The position numbers and the translations under genes are program-made. Below are positions 22,550-34,871 of a stretch of 64,000 nt of DNA, in pieces. Source of the DNA: Phoronis australis (Eukaryota; Phoronida; Phoronidae); assembly GCA_002633005.1 (NCBI GenBank), contig NMRA01000273.1, positions 129,555 through 193,554 on the forward strand, written 5' to 3'. Position 1 is the first letter of the stretch. The number at the start of each line of letters is the position of its first letter. The notes under the pieces are model-generated. The model had not been told where the DNA came from and did not search any database. It was given only the letters and a program-made list of their open reading frames with translations.

Positions 22550-23238
22550 CCATGAGGTTCTATTGTATTAAGTTAGTCTATCCAATATTGTTCTCTTTTG
22601 AGTCTGTGAGGGGTACTGGGGTGTTGGAGTTTTTCTATTATTTGTACAGAAAGATCTTGAATGTTATGGTTTTTGGAATTGAAATGATTACCTATAGTAT
22701 CAGAAATGTTTTTATGTATTATGTTAAATCTATGATTACGAAACCGAGTTTGTAGATTATGTTGAGTTTGTCCTACGTATTGGATAGAACATTTTTTACA
22801 AGTTATAAGGTAAATAATATCGTTGGTGGTGCAATCAGAATAATGTTTTATTTCAAAGTTTTCATTGGTTTGGGAAGACTGGAAAAAAGTGCTATCGTTG
22901 ATGAAGTTACACATTTTACACCTAGTTTTGTTACATTGTGTGTTGCCAATAGGTTTGTCAGTTTGGTGTATATTGTCGATATTAGTTTTAACTAAATAAT
23001 TTTTTAGATTTTTACATTTTCTCCAAGAAATTATAGGTGGATGAGGAAATAGGTTTTTCATTTGAGGGGAAATATGCATCGTAGAAAGATGTTTTTTGAA
23101 GACGTGGCTAATTCCGTTTAAACATGGATTGAACATAGTTATGAATGGTATTCTATTAGTAGTATTGCCTGTAGTTTTAGTTCTTAAAGATTCATTTCGT
23201 GTAATTGAGCGGACTTTGTCAGGGAATGGGAATAATCC
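22550..23238 (-). pseudogene. Penelope-like element remnant, GIY-YIG endonuclease end
   Basis: The minus strand is open from about 23238 to 22573 (187 residues from the Met at 23136, with in-frame residues upstream such as FPFPDKVRSITRNES). It carries a Cys motif (QCNKTRCKMC) followed by IIYLITCKKCSIQYVGQT and downstream RFRNHRFN. This is the Penelope-type arrangement of Cys motif plus GIY-YIG nuclease that follows the reverse transcriptase. The reading ends at KREQYWID with a stop, yet LNLIQ continues in frame beyond it, so the C-terminus carries nonsense mutations. The RT catalytic region is missing; its side is abutted by a foldback element. It is nested in the Kolobok-like element. Confidence 0.85.
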
Positions 23239-23239
23239 A

Positions 23240-24045
23240 CTGCCGAAGGTGCACTATTTCGAAGGTTCTACTTCGAAAGCTCACTACTTCGAAATGTCTA
23301 GCATTTTGGACTCATGTGTAACTGTCATGCTTTCACATGCAAAAATAAACGATGATTCGATTATTAGCTGCAATTGAAAACACAGCCTGGGTAATAAATC
23401 ACATTGTTTGATTTTCGTGTGCTTGTGAAATTGCCCGCATGTCTTACAAATACGGAAAAATGAGTACGTACTTGCATTTCTAAAACAGTATGAGGTAGGA
23501 ATATTGATGAATTATCAAGTAGGATACATTCATCAATCCCAGGTCAAGATTGCATCATCTCACAGCCTGACAGAAAAGTTAAGGGCTGCTGCGCTTCAAC
23601 CGCACCCACCGGAACTACTTGCATGGTCAGGTCGAAACTAAAATGTAGTTAGTAGGCTACCCTGTCCCTGCCAGTTTTCACAAAAGACTCATTCAGTCTT
23701 CCAAAGTTAAAACTGCCATTGGTCGCCACAGCCCGGACCCGTGCCCCAGATGGTGTCCCTAATTGAGAATGAGTCTTTAGTTAGATTCAAGAATGACAAT
23801 TGACAGTGATTAGAATTGAGCTCTTTTGTAAATAATATAAATCAATGTTTTAGGAACTATTCAAAATTTGAACACCCTTTAAATGGTTACATGATGGACA
23901 CAAATATACTTTATTCATTTCTAACTCATTAGCAGACAATCAGAGTAATGAACTGTAGGAGTTTGATTTCGGAATTGTGGACATTCGAAGTAGTGAACTT
24001 TCGAAGGTACCGAACCTTCAGAGTAGTGAACCTTCGGAGTAGTGA
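23240..24045. mobile_element. Foldback element with CTTCGAA-rich arms
   Basis: The left arm (about 23242-23300) has ccgaaggtgcactatttcga then ctcactacttcgaa. The right arm (about 23981-24045), read in reverse, has ccgaaggttcactactctga then ttcactacttcgaa. The arms are about 60 bp and imperfect, made of a short repeated word (cactacttcgaaggtt). The interior is noncoding. The left edge truncates the Penelope-like frame, where the element contributes the upstream stop, so it probably inserted into that copy. Confidence 0.65.
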
Positions 24046-25080
24046 AACTTCAGATATGTAACCTTGGAAATCTTTTCTGTAAAGTTTGTTGCTGGTGTGA
24101 AATCTGCGAGGCTGTGCACCATTGACATTGATTGACCAGAATATACTTACTTTTCTCTAATAATGCAAACATTCAGGGATTTCTCAGTGCAAGAAAACTC
24201 GGTAGTTAAATGTCTGGTTTTTGAGAAATGACAGAGTAGTCAGTGAACTTACTGTCAGCGTGTACTGAATTTAAAAGAATGGAAATGCACACACGTGTAC
24301 ACGCATGCATGTCAATCCATCCATCAGTTCACAGTCAAATGGACACTGGATGAACAACATATCTGACGATCACTTTCAATTTGAAATTTGAAAATGCCTG
24401 CACTTTATCCATAGTATGTTAGCAAGTACATCAAAGTAGTAGATAACAAACCCATTTTCTGCTGTTTTGTTTTGTTTCTTGGTCGATTAAGGCATTCTGA
24501 CCGCACTACTTTTTGGGAGCTCTCTCACTGCTATGTAGCTTAGCTTGGCATACACATTTACTTCTAGACTCCCTGTGTTACCTTATTGTGTAGCGAACAA
24601 CGCGCCGCGTTCAATGCAGCTGAATAACATAAAGTCTCCTCTTATCATCATCATGATCCTCTCATCTACGCAAACACCACTCTGGCCAAGTATGGATTGA
24701 TAATTATGTGAAGCACTTTACATCGGGAGCAAATTCAAAATTAATATTAACTTGTTTATGATTGTGGTTAGCAGTATTAGTAGCTACAACAATTTTGTTG
24801 TTGTCCATCTATATCCTATCTTATCCTATGGGATAGGCTAGGGCTGGACCCATTTTCCACGGGGGGGTTCGATCAAACCCCCTGAACCTCGGCCCTGACT
24901 ATGGGCCTGTTAATGGCATACCCAAAGTGTGCGTGAGACGATAATGAGTACATCCCGGTACGCCGCAACCGCGTGGCATGTTGACTGACTCGTTAATAAA
25001 CGGAAACGATGACTGAACTTATCACAACTGAGGTAAAACAATGATTGACTCCATAGCTCACACAGTCAGACTATATGACA
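24046..25080. other. Kolobok-like element interior, no gene recognised
   Basis: Noncoding sequence between the foldback element and the right inverted end. A GC-rich hairpin-like word, gggggttcgatcaaaccccc, lies near 24865-24884. It resembles a B box only partly and has no A box upstream. Confidence 0.4.
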
Positions 25081-25246
25081 ACAAAATGGCAGGAAATTTT
25101 TAACCCCCTAAACGTCACCTCCGGAGTAAGGCATGACTAATTGATAAAATTACGGGAAGCCGTTATTAACTGAAAAAATGTATCTGGGATAATCAAGGAT
25201 TTTTTTTTCTGAAAATGACATGCAAAAAGGTTGCCTTTTCCTTTAA

Positions 25247-26453
25247 CCATTCTTGCCATTCAATTATGTTTTTGTTCAGATGAAGCTAAAATGTTGTTTC
25301 TGCATTTCCAGATACAGACCGCCCTTAGTTCATCGGGGGTTCCCAATAATTCTTATTTACATTATCTCTGAAAAGTCAACTTTTGATCTGTTTCAATTGC
25401 GCTTCTGATGAATTCAGCGGTTTCAGGGAATGAAATCTGCCATTTGTTTCCTCTGTATATTTGTATTGCATAATTTTGAAGAAATTCTCTTTTCTTTACT
25501 TTTCAATGGTTTAGTTGAACAATCAGATCCACATGAACTGCACAGTAAACTTGAGCTTTCTTATTGGGTTCACACTTTGTCATCGTTATCGCGCAGTTAT
25601 ACAGATGAGGTCAACACTGCAGTTTTGTAACTAAAGTGTATATTTAATAAGGAATGGAATATCTATCAAAATAACACTCAAATAATAAAAATTAACTCAA
25701 TTTAAGTGACTGTCACCGCTCATAAATGTGAAAAAATGTGACCTTAGCATTTATTGCTGACAGTGGTGCGTGATAGCAAACACAATTAAATAATTCAGCA
25801 TTTGACATCATGACAAATCGTTAATCTGTTGGAAGGTGTGACGTAACTTCACCAACACTAAACAGCAGAACAGGAATTCGCATTTCTTTTACCCAGGGCT
25901 CATTTCCTGTGAGGCAACAGTTGATAGATGAATAAAAATAAATCAGAAGAATCTTCTCAGCCTAGATACGGATTGTTTTCTTCATTTCACTTCATCATCT
26001 ATCTTTTCATACCTGGATATTGCATAATCACTAGGCAACCATCCACATATCTCTCATGCTTTGGTTCCTTATGTAAGTGAACCTCATAGCTGAATGTTAT
26101 ACAACAGGCACCTGCAAAAACCTGCCGTCCAATTATTTTGTGCGTGTGCGTGTAGTCAATCTGCGGAATATTTACGCACAGAAAATCGTGTGATTTTGCT
26201 TACACCTTTGACTGCTAATGAACATATTGCACTTTCTGTGAACCCACTGTCGTCACTATCAAATTAATCTTCCGTGGGCTTTAAGCTTTGATGAATTATT
26301 TTTACCTAACATGGTATGTTGTTTCATGAGGCAGGTCCATATAGCTGCAATACATTGGCTCTGATTTGTTCGGGGGCCTTAAGTTTGGCTGATGCTAAAT
26401 GTAGATTCATCAATGAGAAGTAAACATAGGTTTTCAGTGGCTGAAGCACTTAC
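25247..26453. other. No gene recognised
   Basis: AT-rich flank to the right of the TTAA duplication. Short frames only; the one at 25430-25630 has no domain. Confidence 0.45.
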
Positions 26454-26524
26454 CAATTTGACCGGGTAATTTTCACCAGCATTAGGTTTCCTCACCTCCA
26501 AATTTCTTTCAAAGTGTTCATTCC
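26454..26524 (-). CDS. Candidate 71-bp exon, unknown gene
   Basis: On the minus strand an acceptor (attcattgcag) precedes the segment and a consensus donor (aattg/gtaagtg) follows it. The open frame through it reads NEHFERNLEVRKPNAGEN then YPVKL. The entry and exit phases differ because the length is 2 plus 23 codons. No family is recognised and no partner exon was identified. Both splice sites are good, but so short an exon could arise by chance in 64 kb. Confidence 0.35.
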
Positions 26525-26739
26525 CTGCAATGAATTGATTACACAAAGTTAAACAAAGGTAAAATTTTGATTTCTCATTAAGGAAACTCCAGCCTATCAA
26601 AACACCATCGCATTCCCTTTCCTACTGACTACGCTCCACTTGAGCAACATGGGAGTAAAGCTAGTTCTCTGGATTAAACACCAGATGGCATAGTTAAGTG
26701 TGATTGTATTACACGGTCAACCTGTAACAATTACTCCCG

Positions 26740-26925
26740 CTAGACTGGATTTAACCTTTTCCATTGCAGCAGAGTTGCACAACTCCATAGTTTAATCTGC
26801 CTCTTTTAAGAGGAGTTGCAATATTTTTTTAAGTCTTCAAGTTGTGCTTTCCCACTGATCGAAACTCCTCAAAACAGAATAGTGGTGATGTTGGTTGGAA
26901 AGTGTCTTCTATTCCTCGCACTTGT
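26740..26925. repeat. Dispersed repeat, partner of 57590-57765
   Basis: Shared words include gagttg-acaactcc-agtttaatc, aggagttgcaa, gaaactc and aacag-a-agt--gatgt. The copies are clearly diverged. The word rich in gagttgcaactcc is self-complementary, so a foldback is possible. No coding content. Confidence 0.6.
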
Positions 26926-27583
26926 ATGTAATTTGAAGTACCGGTAAGCGGTAACAGAGGTGCGTGCACTTTTGGACTACAGTAATACCACGTACACACG
27001 TTCACAAACTGGCTGAAACGCTGGTGTTTTCGATAGCACTCCATTTATTGTAGTGAACAATTTTAAGGGTCACTTTTGCTCCCAGATGAAGTTATTCCAA
27101 ACTTGCTGTCGTTTTCCGCCTAGCACTGCTGTAGCCAGAGCTCTAACCGGGTATTTCAAACGACCCTTGTTCACATGGCATAGAGGTGTTTGTGCAGGCC
27201 TTTCTTTACCTGTGTGTTAATCGATCACTTCAGTAAGTGCGCTATTACGTCCAAGTTTGGCTGTAAGAAAAACATCCAAATTTAGTATGTAGGAACTTCA
27301 TTTCACAGAAAGGGCTGGTAAGATTCGTATGAAACTGTCTCCCTAGTTTGGAACTGCATACACTTGAAAGCCATGTCTATTCAGGTCAAGCTGACCCTGT
27401 AGTCAAGTGCGTTCAATTTGTATAGGGCTACCGTCGGTGATTGTCAATGCTACGTTTATACGACCCCTGGAACATATTGTCCAAATTTGTTGTAGATTTG
27501 TATCTTGTATAAAAATCTAAATTATTCTACTAAAGACAAATCTTGAAATTAATTTTCATTTGCCAAAATTTCGTTTTGGGGCA

Positions 27584-27856
27584 TCATATAGCCTGCCAAA
27601 GTTTCTTATTTACTGGGTCATTCACAGTATTGTTAGCCAACTTTGACGTTGCTCTCTCATGAAGCGAGTTGATCAACCTAATGCCATACGGATAAAATGG
27701 GCCATTCACACAGTTTCGTGTGACGCTGCCACGCCCATTAGTATCTTCTGAACGGCGTAAACAACCCCAGTAATTGGTTTTCAAAAATGCAATGAAAAGT
27801 CTTTTTTTAATTGTGGCACAGAATGGAAGTCCATGACCGATTGATCTTTGTAAACA
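27584..27856 (-). CDS. Coding-like open frame, 90 codons, unknown
   Basis: The minus strand is open between stops and reads protein-like throughout, for example GHGLPFCATIKKRLFIAFLK, NYWGCLRRSEDTNGRGSV and GPFYPYGIRLINSLHERA, ending LWQAI. No ATG-initiated gene structure, strong acceptor or donor was found around it, and no domain is recognised. Its higher CpG and codon balance compared with its surroundings suggests either an exon fragment or a transposon relic. Confidence 0.3.
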   Translation of the reverse strand, partial: CLQRSIGHGLPFCATIKKRLFIAFLKTNYWGCLRRSEDTNGRGSVTRNCVNGPFYPYGIRLINSLHERATSKLANNTVNDPVNKKLWQAI

Positions 27857-29580
27857 TCATTTCCAACGACTAGAGTGTGGAAGTAGATCATAGTATGCAA
27901 TGACACAACTTAGACGCAAGGACAAACACAAATTTAGGATTGCTTCACATTTGAAAACACACCTAAATAGTTATAATAATAAACTGAGAAGTAAAATGAC
28001 TGGTAGAAATAGTGGCGTGTACATAGTGACTAGTTTGAGGGTTCCTCCCATCACAGAGTTGCTGCATGGATGGGTGGGCCAGGAAAATGGCCAGCAGGCC
28101 ACACAAAGGCAAAGCAAGATGAGAATGAGAGTTAATTCATTGAGATAAAGTAATTTATTATACACAACAGAGAGAAACACAAATGCAAGCAGCTAGTGGT
28201 AAAAGTCTCTGGCAAGTATTGCAGTATTTTGTACTGGGCATGATGGCCACTACATGTTTACCTAATAGTTTGCCATTTGAGTGGTTAACTCAAGTTTGGT
28301 GGACTTTTTCACCACACCCCAGTGCTTAAATGACAGGTAATTATGCTTTGCTTGGAAAGTCATGTTTGCCTTTGCTTATGGGCCTTTGTCTTAGTGCTGG
28401 CTGGCCTTTTTTCCTTTAAATCAGTGTCCTCCTGTTTTGCCATGAGACGGGGTAGGAATCAGAATCAACTATGCTTATATCTCGTGTTATTTTAGGCTCT
28501 CACTGAAGTTGCGAAAGCCCATCAGTGTGTCCAACTAAAATTTTATTGTTAGCTGATTTGTATTTCTGTGAACGATTGGTTCAACTAGAGGCATTTTTCT
28601 GTTTTCATTACAACTTACGAAGCTACTCAATCCTTTAACCTGGCCATGGTATTTTCACTAAGTGTTGTTTTTTGTGGGTGGCCCACCAAGCAGTTTAAAA
28701 TTGTGTCAATCAGCAGCTGAACTCTATGAATATATGACATGGTGATCACTGCTTTGAGTTTAACCTTACTAGTTTGGACATTTATAGTTATGATGGTTAT
28801 TAGTATCAACATCATGATTATTATTGTTATTATAGTGATTATCTTATGTAGCTGGGTTGTTGTTTATCAGTAGGCAGACAGTCTCTTATTTTGGAAGATT
28901 GTCATTTTAGGTCAACCAAGAAAACTGTTAAAGGAATACTTTACCACTTTCAAGTCTTCTACGAGGTCTGCACTATGTAAAAATAAGCACCTTGAGCCCC
29001 AACTGCAAAACCAGTGAATTATTTATTCATCAATCTCAAAAACACCTTTAGGATTTTTGATATAATTCCTAGTTTTGCGTAATGTAACTAGGACGAATAA
29101 GCACTGCTATTTTTTAAAAAATATCTTACCTTTTGTGAGTTGATTTGTCATGAAAATCAAACTAAAAGATATAAAACTTAGTTTTTCCATAACATAACAA
29201 ATGTGACTGCTGTTGGTACAAAAATGCCTTATGTGTTGTGAGTAGATTTGTCGTATAAATCACACTAAAGGAATAATTTTTGAGGTAACTGGTGAAACTT
29301 TCATTTAAAAAAGTTTTCCTTAAAATCTTATGAGTGGTTATTTTGGATTAATGTCCCTTTCTTAAAAATGAAATTGAATTAAAAAGATGTTAATGTGATA
29401 CTAATAATTTCACATAAATATAAAATATATTTTTATAATGCCTGGTCTTTTTTCTTTCAGAAAACATATACTTTTAGTAGTTGAAATCTCCTGTTTTTAT
29501 ATAGGAGTTAGAATAGAGACCACAAAATAAGAATTGAGATAACATTAAAAGTCAAGTTTTATCTTTGAATTGAGCTCTGC
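27857..29580. other. No gene recognised; one weak tandem duplication
   Basis: Near 29128-29280 two similar stretches occur about 100 bp apart (gagttgatttgtcatgaaaa and gagtagatttgtcgtataaa), a diverged duplication. The rest is AT-rich and noncoding. Confidence 0.4.
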
Positions 29581-30052
29581 TCTGATTCATCTCTGGTGGT
29601 CATCACCCGAGGTCACCGTGGTGTCAAATTTATATGTCAAATTCGTGGCAGCAAAGACATGTTCGAAAGTTGCGTTAGGGTCAGACTTTTCCAGCCCATC
29701 AAAGCGACTGTTCAAGATGAAATGTCCTCTAACTCAGAGATTGGAGCTGTGTTGTTAAGGGCTTGTAGGTTGCGTAATTTCTCACTTTCTTCTCCTACCA
29801 TTCTGTCCTGGCTGCTAATCATATAAGGGAATACTCCATTTTCAATCAAAAAATAGTCGTTGCCAGAGCATTTGTGTAAGTACTCAGAGTACGTAAGCTA
29901 TTTACCTGAAGACGAACCCTCACACACATTGCACAACCTTCTTATCGATGCCAAAATGATGTCAGATCTAAGTTTAGAATCAGTGATACCTGAGAACCAC
30001 TTGCTGTATCAGGAAGAGATTGCTTCACTGCTTAATTACAATTTGGAATAAA
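29581..30052 (+). pseudogene. Possible decayed coding relic in one frame
   Basis: One frame reads GVKFICQIRGSKDMFESCV at about 29620, is stopped at 29824-29826, and resumes in the same frame as YVSYLPEDEPSHTLHNLL and VIPENHLLYQEEIASLL, ending at 30052. The shared frame and acidic, protein-like composition suggest a former gene or element protein. No family is recognised and splice signals are weak. Confidence 0.25.
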
Positions 30053-30420
30053 CTTGTTTTTGCGGTAAAATTTTCATTGAAAGTTGCTCAAATGTAAAAG
30101 GTACATGACATTTCAGAGGATAGGTAGATATTTTCTTAAAATGACTTGTATCTCTCAAGGCCCTTTCATTATGACTTAATTCCGCTCTCTGCGAAGAGTC
30201 GACGAAAACTACGAAATTTAAAGAACTGTTCATACCAGCTTCGGTAGTTAACGGACATTGAAGTAAAGATAAGTGACGCTGTTGTCATCGAAGTAATCAC
30301 AAGGTGGTGCTGTTGCATCACATGCACAATAAGATTTTTTTAATGTTACAATTTAGAAATATTTGCATGTGTTTATTGTCATAAACTTATCTTTTCTAAT
30401 TCGATCGACTTCAGGCAAAA

Positions 30421-30862
30421 TATAGGTAACTATTAGCCATGACACTGCCCTTTAACATATAGGTAACTATTAGCCATGACACTGCCCTTTAACATATAGG
30501 TAACTATTAGCCATGACACTGCCCTTTAACATATAGGTAACTATTAGCCATGACACTGCCCTTTAACATATAGGTAACTATTAGCCATGACACTGCCCTT
30601 TAACATATAGGTAACTATTAGCCATGACACTGCCCTTTAACATATAGGTAACTATTAGCCATGACACTGCCCTTTAACATATAGGTAACTATTAGCCATG
30701 ACACTGCCCTTTAACATATAGGTAACTATTAGCCATGACACTGCCCTTTAACATATAGGTAACTATTAGCCATGACACTGCCCTTTAACATATAGGTAAC
30801 TATTAGCCATGACACTGCCCTTTAACATATAGGTAACTATTAGCCATGACACTGCCCTTTAA
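30421..30862. repeat. 37-bp perfect minisatellite, 12 copies
   Basis: The 37-bp unit (tataggtaactattagccat then gacactgccctttaaca) is repeated about 12 times with no visible differences between copies. Such uniformity indicates recent amplification. It has no long open frame and no second locus in the window. Copy number is probably polymorphic. Confidence 0.97.
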
Positions 30863-32497
30863 TTGTTGACGATAACAGTGACCCCTGGCAGTAACTTCAG
30901 TGGGGCCGAAGTTGAACGTTCCTACTGCACTGCAGCATCGATGCACAGCTACTAAATCCACCTATTTTCTGCGAAGTTAACTGGTGCTAAACTTCAATCT
31001 AGGACCGAAGTTAACTGTTCATACTGACCACAACTCCCCAAACCATCAACGCGTCGACGTTAGTGTGAAAGAGCCTTCATTCATAACTTTGTATTAAGCT
31101 GCAAATAGGCTTACCTGTTAATAGGTATTTAAAAATAATTTTGGGATTGCCAACAAAATAAAATGCGTAAAGGGAAAAGCAACCATTCTTGCTAGGTCAT
31201 TTACATTACTTTCTAGTGTTGCATGAATAACAGTATTTATAGGCCAGGCGAACCATACTTGTGGTAAAAATTCTCCAGTCGAGGACCGTGAACAATTAAT
31301 TATTTTGCTCGAGGTTAGGTCCTGCACCAAATGTTAGAAATAGGCAATATTAGCCGTCCCAAATACAAGAATTACGATCAATGACAACCGTCCATGTGTA
31401 TTATGAGGAAACATAAAAAACATTGGGTCTGTGGCTGTTTTTGATGATTTTCTGAACTGCCAAGTCTATTTTCAGGCCATGCTGATACAAACTGCAATGT
31501 CCTAAATTTCGATGAACACTAAAATCAACCATGTTCCAAATTTCAGAATCAAGAAAATTCAAATTTTGCTTGAATTGCCATGTCCCAAATTTTAGAAACT
31601 GTCCAGACAGAAGTTTTAGGGTAATGTGATAAAATACCCTCTTCGAGATTCATGGATCTGTATTTTGGGAAAGGTAACCTCTTGAAAAATGTTTTGCCTG
31701 GCATTTTGTTGATGCAAAGAGATGAATCTGTTTAGACAGCAACTTGACTTGGTGTGAATTGACATGGTATGCCATGCTTGCCTGCAAGAGTATCTTGCCC
31801 CCATACTGCCATAGAAACTGTGGCTACTGATTTAGAAAAGTGCCATCCTAAAGAGATGTCGCATGGTAATGCTTGCATCCTGGGAGGACACAATGTTGGG
31901 GTCAATAAGTGGAATTTTATTTTGTGAAAGTTCCCAACTAAGATAAAAAATGTACTTTATGTTTCATTCAGTTCATGAATTGTTAATTTTGGTTATTTGC
32001 CATAAAATAAACAGCTTAAGAAACATGGATTAGTAAAAAAGTGTTGTATTTAGTGATGTTTCACAAGGTCAGGTGAGGTCATGGACTCCTCCCTCAGACA
32101 GCCAATTGTCTGCTGAAGGTGATTGACTAGCTCTTGTACTGCCTCAAAAACAGGTGAAAAGTGACACTATAGTGTTGATTTGCATGATATCAAATTCTGT
32201 TTATACAGATACCTGTGTCATGTTTGTTTGCTTTGCACTGTGTCAGAGGTAGCCTGAAAGTCCCATAATTAGTACCTTGTATGTGTCTGTCCATATGTCA
32301 GATCAGGGGGCTCCTTCAGACAAGATGCATTACTATCACCAAGTACCTAGATGGAGTTTTTCAATGTACCACTTTAACTTACTTAACAAGGGTGTCTTTT
32401 CCAATTTATGTGAGAATAGCGCCTAGGGAGTTATCACCAGAATTGCAAGATTGATGTTTCAAAGACAATATTCTGCGAAAGAGAAACTTTTTCCTAA
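30863..32497. other. No gene recognised; short duplicated words
   Basis: ggccgaagttgaacgttcct (near 30903) recurs loosely as gaccgaagttaactgttcat (near 31000), about 100 bp apart. Otherwise the region is AT-rich and noncoding on both strands. Confidence 0.4.
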
Positions 32498-32631
32498 ATA
32501 ATCATGGGCGGCGCACCATAGGGGACTATTTTCAGTGCTACGCCGCACGTGGTCTATAGGCGGTGTTCCACAGGGGGGCTGAGGGGGCTTTAGCCCTCCA
32601 TTTTTTTCAGTACTGCACCGCTCATGATAAT
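32498..32631. mobile_element. Short inverted-repeat element, about 134 bp
   Basis: It begins ataatcatgggcggcgca and ends, read in reverse, attatcatgagcggtgca: 16 of 18 bases match. The interior is GC-rich and carries a gggggctttagccctcc hairpin. No target duplication is evident. It is probably a MITE. Confidence 0.45.
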
Positions 32632-34871
32632 GATAGGTCTCTTTCGGTGTTCACTTTCTGAAGTATGGTTATTATAATTTTCCAGCTGTATCCCTCTTCC
32701 TGTCAAAAATAGCGACTTGGTGGAACCAGTTGAAACTTGGTGCACACGTGTCTTTTTCATGTTCACCACTGCATCACAGACTCGTAAAGTACGTTAAGTA
32801 TTTCAATCTTATTTTTCAGCAGATGATTTTATTGCTGCCTGATCTTGCCTAGCCACTATTAGCCTCCTTGTGCCACATTCCATCTTGAAGCTAATGACAA
32901 CGCCTGGCAAAAAATGATGTAACCATTGATTTACACTCTCATCAAATCCTCACAACCGATCTGATGGGAAAAACATCAATGACTGAACTTGGAACTTGGA
33001 ATTTCATAAAGCACAAGACATGATAAATCCGGGTAATTGGGTTTGATATTGATGAAGATTTTAGTGTTTATGCGTTTGCCAGTGGTTCTTAGAGTTTTCT
33101 TTGGTGATGTAGATGGCTGGAGGGCCTTTAATTAGTAGTATTGTGTATATACCTGATGTGGGTTTATTTATCATATCATACTGAGGAAGCGATTAGAGAT
33201 TATGTCACTATTGTGGTATCTCATCAATTTGCCGTTGTTTTCGTTGACCTTAATTTTTGCTTTAGATCTAGACTGTATTTCAACTAAATGTGTCGCCCAC
33301 GTTATTCTAAAGTTCTCAAGAGAAGCATAATTATGTTAACAAGAACATTTGAGCTAACAGCCTGAATTTCACAAAACTTGCCAACAGTATGACTTCCTAT
33401 GCATGACCTTTTCCTTGTTTTTTGCCCTTGCTGCTCTGATAACTTCCTGATTGGTGGTTTTGACACCACCAATTGCTTCTGGTGGTTGACTCACTGCTTA
33501 GGATCTGGTTTCCTGAATGAGTGCTGTAAACAAACTTTGGACGTAGGTAACTATTCCCTTATTTCACACTAAACAATTGGGACGATTTTTTTTTCTTTAC
33601 CATCCTGAAAACCAATGTTCTTCCTGTGGTGCCAATAGTACAAGTGGTGGCGATCAGGGAGGGTAGCGAGATGTCGTGGGTACCCATTGCCTTGCTCGCC
33701 CAGGTATTCCATACCTCTGGGTATACGCAAAAGCATTCTCTATATCCTTAAGGTTATGTTGGACCCTCTGAAATGCCCAAGTTTGGCAAATTGTGGAACA
33801 TCATATCTGATGGCTGATGGATTCATATGAAAATTCCAGATGCTATGCTTTGTTCACTGTTTTCCGTGCTGTTAGGTATTGTTTTGGAGGTATCAAAAAC
33901 GAGGCTTTCATTATTTCTATGAACAAATTTAATGTTACATAAAATGAAAATGAAATGACGTTTGAGATAAAAGTATTTTTGAGACCTCACCGTAACATTT
34001 ACATCAAATAAAATTTGTTCATGATATTGATAGTGCTGTTCTTTTTTGCTGAATTTTACCAAAACTACATGGTCGTGTGACCCAATCATTAAGAATATTT
34101 TGGAAGAAAGTCAAAAATCAAATTTTGAAGGCTTCCTGCTTTTGAAAATATTTGATTTTATTGATTAAAATCTATAATTTCGTTGATATTTGGCTCAATA
34201 TCCAGTCATGAAGGTTCTACATAACCTTGGTGCTGTGGCTACATTTGCCACCACAGGCTGAAGTGGACAGTTTCCTGGGCTACCCACAATTCCCACTGGC
34301 ACCATCCGTTCCTTCCTGGATTCTGTCAGATAGCCATGGTAATGGTCATTTCCTGAGGCACACCAGTGGGCAGTCAACTGGCATGGGGGAAATTCCCTCA
34401 ACTTTCCTGCTGCCACTCTAGATAACATGTATGGATGAATCACTTGCTTGGTCACCAGTCTGACCAGATGGTGACCATTGAAATAAGTATCACTCAGCAA
34501 AGCACATCCTCCTGGTGGATGGTGCAAGTTAGTACCAATTATAAATAAGAATAATTAAGAATTGATGTGTGGTTGACCACTGCTAATGGAAGACAACTTT
34601 GCACATTTCTTTAAATGATCTCTGATATCTTTTGACAAGGGCACGCTGTGGTCTCAAGGCCCTTTGTAATGCAAGAGTGGCTATTACATATATCTAAACA
34701 AATGGGTCCCTTTTGATCATGCTTGCTGCCTAAAAGGGTGGGTGTCTTTAGTAACTTCTCAGTGGGCATCCCCCGTAAAAAACAGTGGAGTGTCCCTTTT
34801 TCCTAGGCATATTCAATAGTCCTTTTTAATATTTTTTCTTGATTCATAATTTCAGTTTTATTGTGGAATGT
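32632..34871. other. No gene recognised
   Basis: Noncoding. A GC-richer island at 34195-34527 has open frames on both strands (110 codons on the minus strand) without a recognised domain or splice support. Confidence 0.4.

Larger units (their letters stand above)
20161..25242 (-). mobile_element. Decayed Kolobok-like DNA transposon, TTAA-flanked
   Basis: TTAA lies at 20157-20160 and 25243-25246. Inside it the ends are inverted repeats about 160 bp long: left aggagaaggcaaccttt, right in reverse aggaaaaggcaaccttt. Both continue with catgtcattt, gattatcccaga, acggcttccc, aattttgttaatta (right attttatcaatta) and ccttactccgga. Minus-strand fragments encode a THAP-like domain and a transposase N-terminus. 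TTAA duplications with THAP-bearing transposases are known for Kolobok. The DDE catalytic core is not seen. The body is interrupted by a Penelope-like remnant and a foldback element, and part of its left side is duplicated. Confidence 0.7.

Noticed and set aside
24860-24890. tRNA B-box-like ggttcgatcaaacc
   Set aside because: Does not match the B-box consensus well and lacks an A box at the proper distance.
34195-34527. 110-codon minus-strand frame in a GC-richer island
   Set aside because: Translation is readable but both strands are open, with no motif and no acceptor or donor of quality.
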